Assembly (NCBI RefSeq): GCF_000282315.2
Contig: NZ_AKJN02000006.1
Span: 620,001-684,000, forward strand
Direction: 5' to 3'
DNA: 64,000 nucleotides
From: Pseudomonas sp. GM41(2012)
GTDB taxonomy: Bacteria > Pseudomonadota > Gammaproteobacteria > Pseudomonadales > Pseudomonadaceae
The position numbers were made by a program, and so were the translations under genes. Shown piece after piece: positions 62,904 through 64,000 of the stretch. Below the pieces are notes generated by a model. That model did not search any database. It saw nothing but the letters and a program-made list of their open reading frames with translations, and was not told the origin of the DNA. Each line of letters begins with the position of its first letter. Within the stretch, counting starts at the first letter, position 1.

Positions 62904-64000
62904 ATGTCGAAAGTAAAAGACAACGCTATTGATACCGCCGAACAGGCGTTCCAGCCACTGCAAGCATTGGCTGCATCCAGTTCTGCGTTCAACCAGATCA
63001 ATAGCTTCAGCCATCAGTATGATCGGGGCGGTAACCTCACGGTCAATGGCAAACCCTCCTTCTCCGTCGACCAGGCAGCGACCCAGTTGCTGCGCGATGG
63101 TGCTGCCTACCAGGACAAGGACGGCAGCGGCAAAATCGAACTCACCTACACGTTCCTGACCTCGGCGTCGTCGAGCACCATGAACAAACACGGGATTACC
63201 GGGTTCAGCCAGTTCAGCGCTCAGCAGAAAGGCCAGGCCGTGCTGGCCATGCAATCCTGGGCCGATGTAGCCAATGTCACGTTCACCGATAAGGCCACGG
63301 GTGGCGACGGTCACATGACCTTCGGCAACTACAGCGGCGGTCAGGATGGCGCAGCGGCCTTCGCCTATCTGCCGGGTACGGGCGCTGGTTACGACGGTAC
63401 TTCCTGGTACCTGACCAACAGCAGCTACACGCCAAACAAGACGCCGGACCTGAACAATTACGGCCGGCAAACCCTGACCCACGAAATCGGTCATACCCTG
63501 GGCCTTGCCCATCCTGGCGACTACAACGCCGGCGAGGGCGCTCCGACCTACAACGACGCTTCCTACGGGCAAGACACCCGCGGTTACAGCGTCATGAGCT
63601 ACTGGAGTGAAAGCAATACCAGCCAGAACTTCAGCAAGGGCGGCGTCGAAGCCTATTCGTCCGGTCCGCTGATGGACGATATCGCAGCCATCCAAAAGCT
63701 CTACGGCGCCAACACCACCACCCGTACCGGCGACACCACGTACGGCTTCAACTCCAACGCCGGGCGCGACTTCCTGAGCGCGACTTCGTCGTCGGACAAG
63801 GTTGTGTTTTCGGTTTGGGATGCGGGCGGAAAGGACACCCTGGACTTCTCCGGTTTCACCCAAAACCAGAAAATCAACCTCAATGAGGCCTCGTTCTCCG
63901 ATGTTGGCGGCCTGGTGGGTAACGTGTCCATTGCCAAGGGCGTCACCGTCGAGAACGCTATCGGCGGTTCGGGCAACGACCTGCTGATCGGCAACAGCGT
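62904..64000 (+). CDS. aprA: Serralysin-type extracellular alkaline metalloprotease, 3' end outside window
   Basis: 365 codons are visible. There is no Sec signal, as expected for a type I secreted protein. The zinc site [11 protein letters not shown] has H193, H197 and H203 as ligands and E194 as the catalytic base; the Met-turn is YSVMSYWSE. The glycine-rich calcium-binding repeats begin with [13 protein letters not shown] at the window edge, so about 110 residues of repeats and the secretion signal are missing. The inhibitor and aprDEF export genes normally follow downstream. Confidence 0.95.
   Translation, partial: MSKVKDNAIDTAEQAFQPLQALAASSSAFNQINSFSHQYDRGGNLTVNGKPSFSVDQAATQLLRDGAAYQDKDGSGKIELTYTFLTSASSSTMNKHGITGFSQFSAQQKGQAVLAMQSWADVANVTFTDKATGGDGHMTFGNYSGGQDGAAAFAYLPGTGAGYDGTSWYLTNSSYTPNKTPDLNNYGRQTLTHEIGHTLGLAHPGDYNAGEGAPTYNDASYGQDTRGYSVMSYWSESNTSQNFSKGGVEAYSSGPLMDDIAAIQKLYGANTTTRTGDTTYGFNSNAGRDFLSATSSSDKVVFSVWDAGGKDTLDFSGFTQNQKINLNEASFSDVGGLVGNVSIAKGVTVENAIGGSGNDLLIGNS

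Noticed and set aside
1..64000. CRISPR arrays, rRNA, tRNA and complete insertion sequences
   Set aside because: No regularly spaced direct repeats, no tRNA cloverleaf or CCA end, no rRNA core sequence and no transposase other than the RAYT were found by eye.

Overview
The window is chromosomal DNA of a Pseudomonas of the P. fluorescens complex. The evidence is a mannitol/arabitol operon in the order known as mtlEFGKDYZ with its AraC-type activator, a mexT/mexS/mexEF-oprN locus, an AprA-type serralysin, many palindromic REP pairs (GTAGGAGC...GCTCGCGA types) and GC-rich, C/G-ending codon use. No rRNA, tRNA, CRISPR array or complete insertion sequence was found. Two genes run off the edges: a putative type VI effector at position 1 and aprA at position 64000.

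Layout. 1-4.4 kb (minus): vgrG, a DUF4123 adaptor and a large putative cargo effector, which together form a type VI secretion effector module. 4.7-6.0 kb (plus): an OprD-type porin. 6.1-16.0 kb (minus): mtlR, mtlE, F, G, K, D, Y, Z, for uptake and catabolism of mannitol, sorbitol or arabitol, with repeat pairs between several of the genes. 16.1-24.0 kb (minus): an accessory block with a PI-PLC-like protein, a glycosyltransferase, a 1253-residue toxin-like protein with a C-terminal aspzincin-type zinc-protease signature, and a PqaA-like lipoprotein. A 63-bp copy of the 3' end of a response-regulator gene lies between the toxin gene and the pqaA-like gene.

24.2-35.3 kb: a dense signalling region. 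It has a stand-alone receiver, a CHASE3-GAF hybrid kinase with three receivers, CheR, receiver-less CheB, a receiver-kinase and another receiver. These are followed by a 0.7-kb inverted-repeat element, then a two-domain KaiC-like ATPase translationally coupled to a hybrid kinase that carries a pseudo-receiver. 35.4-40.0 kb: a HEAT/TPR membrane-anchored protein and a FUSC-DUF1656-HlyD efflux operon. 40.1-48.6 kb: oprN-mexF-mexE, mexT and divergent mexS; two matching 15-bp palindromes precede mexE. 49.2-52.1 kb: an unrecognised 495-residue protein and a MocR-type regulator.

52.2-57.8 kb: phosphoglucomutase, pirin, a superfamily I helicase and a DUF1652-like protein. 58.1-61.9 kb: an AraC regulator with a SnoaL-like N-terminus, a FAD-dependent amine oxidase, a small cupin and a PotF-type binding protein, probably one polyamine or amine unit. 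62.0-64.0 kb: a RAYT transposase with an altered HUH motif, its REP pair, and aprA with a near-perfect RsmA/RsmE site over its ribosome binding site.

The best candidates for something undescribed are the KaiC/CheBR multi-receiver signalling block and the aspzincin-tailed toxin. All family assignments come from reading motifs by eye; no database search was possible.
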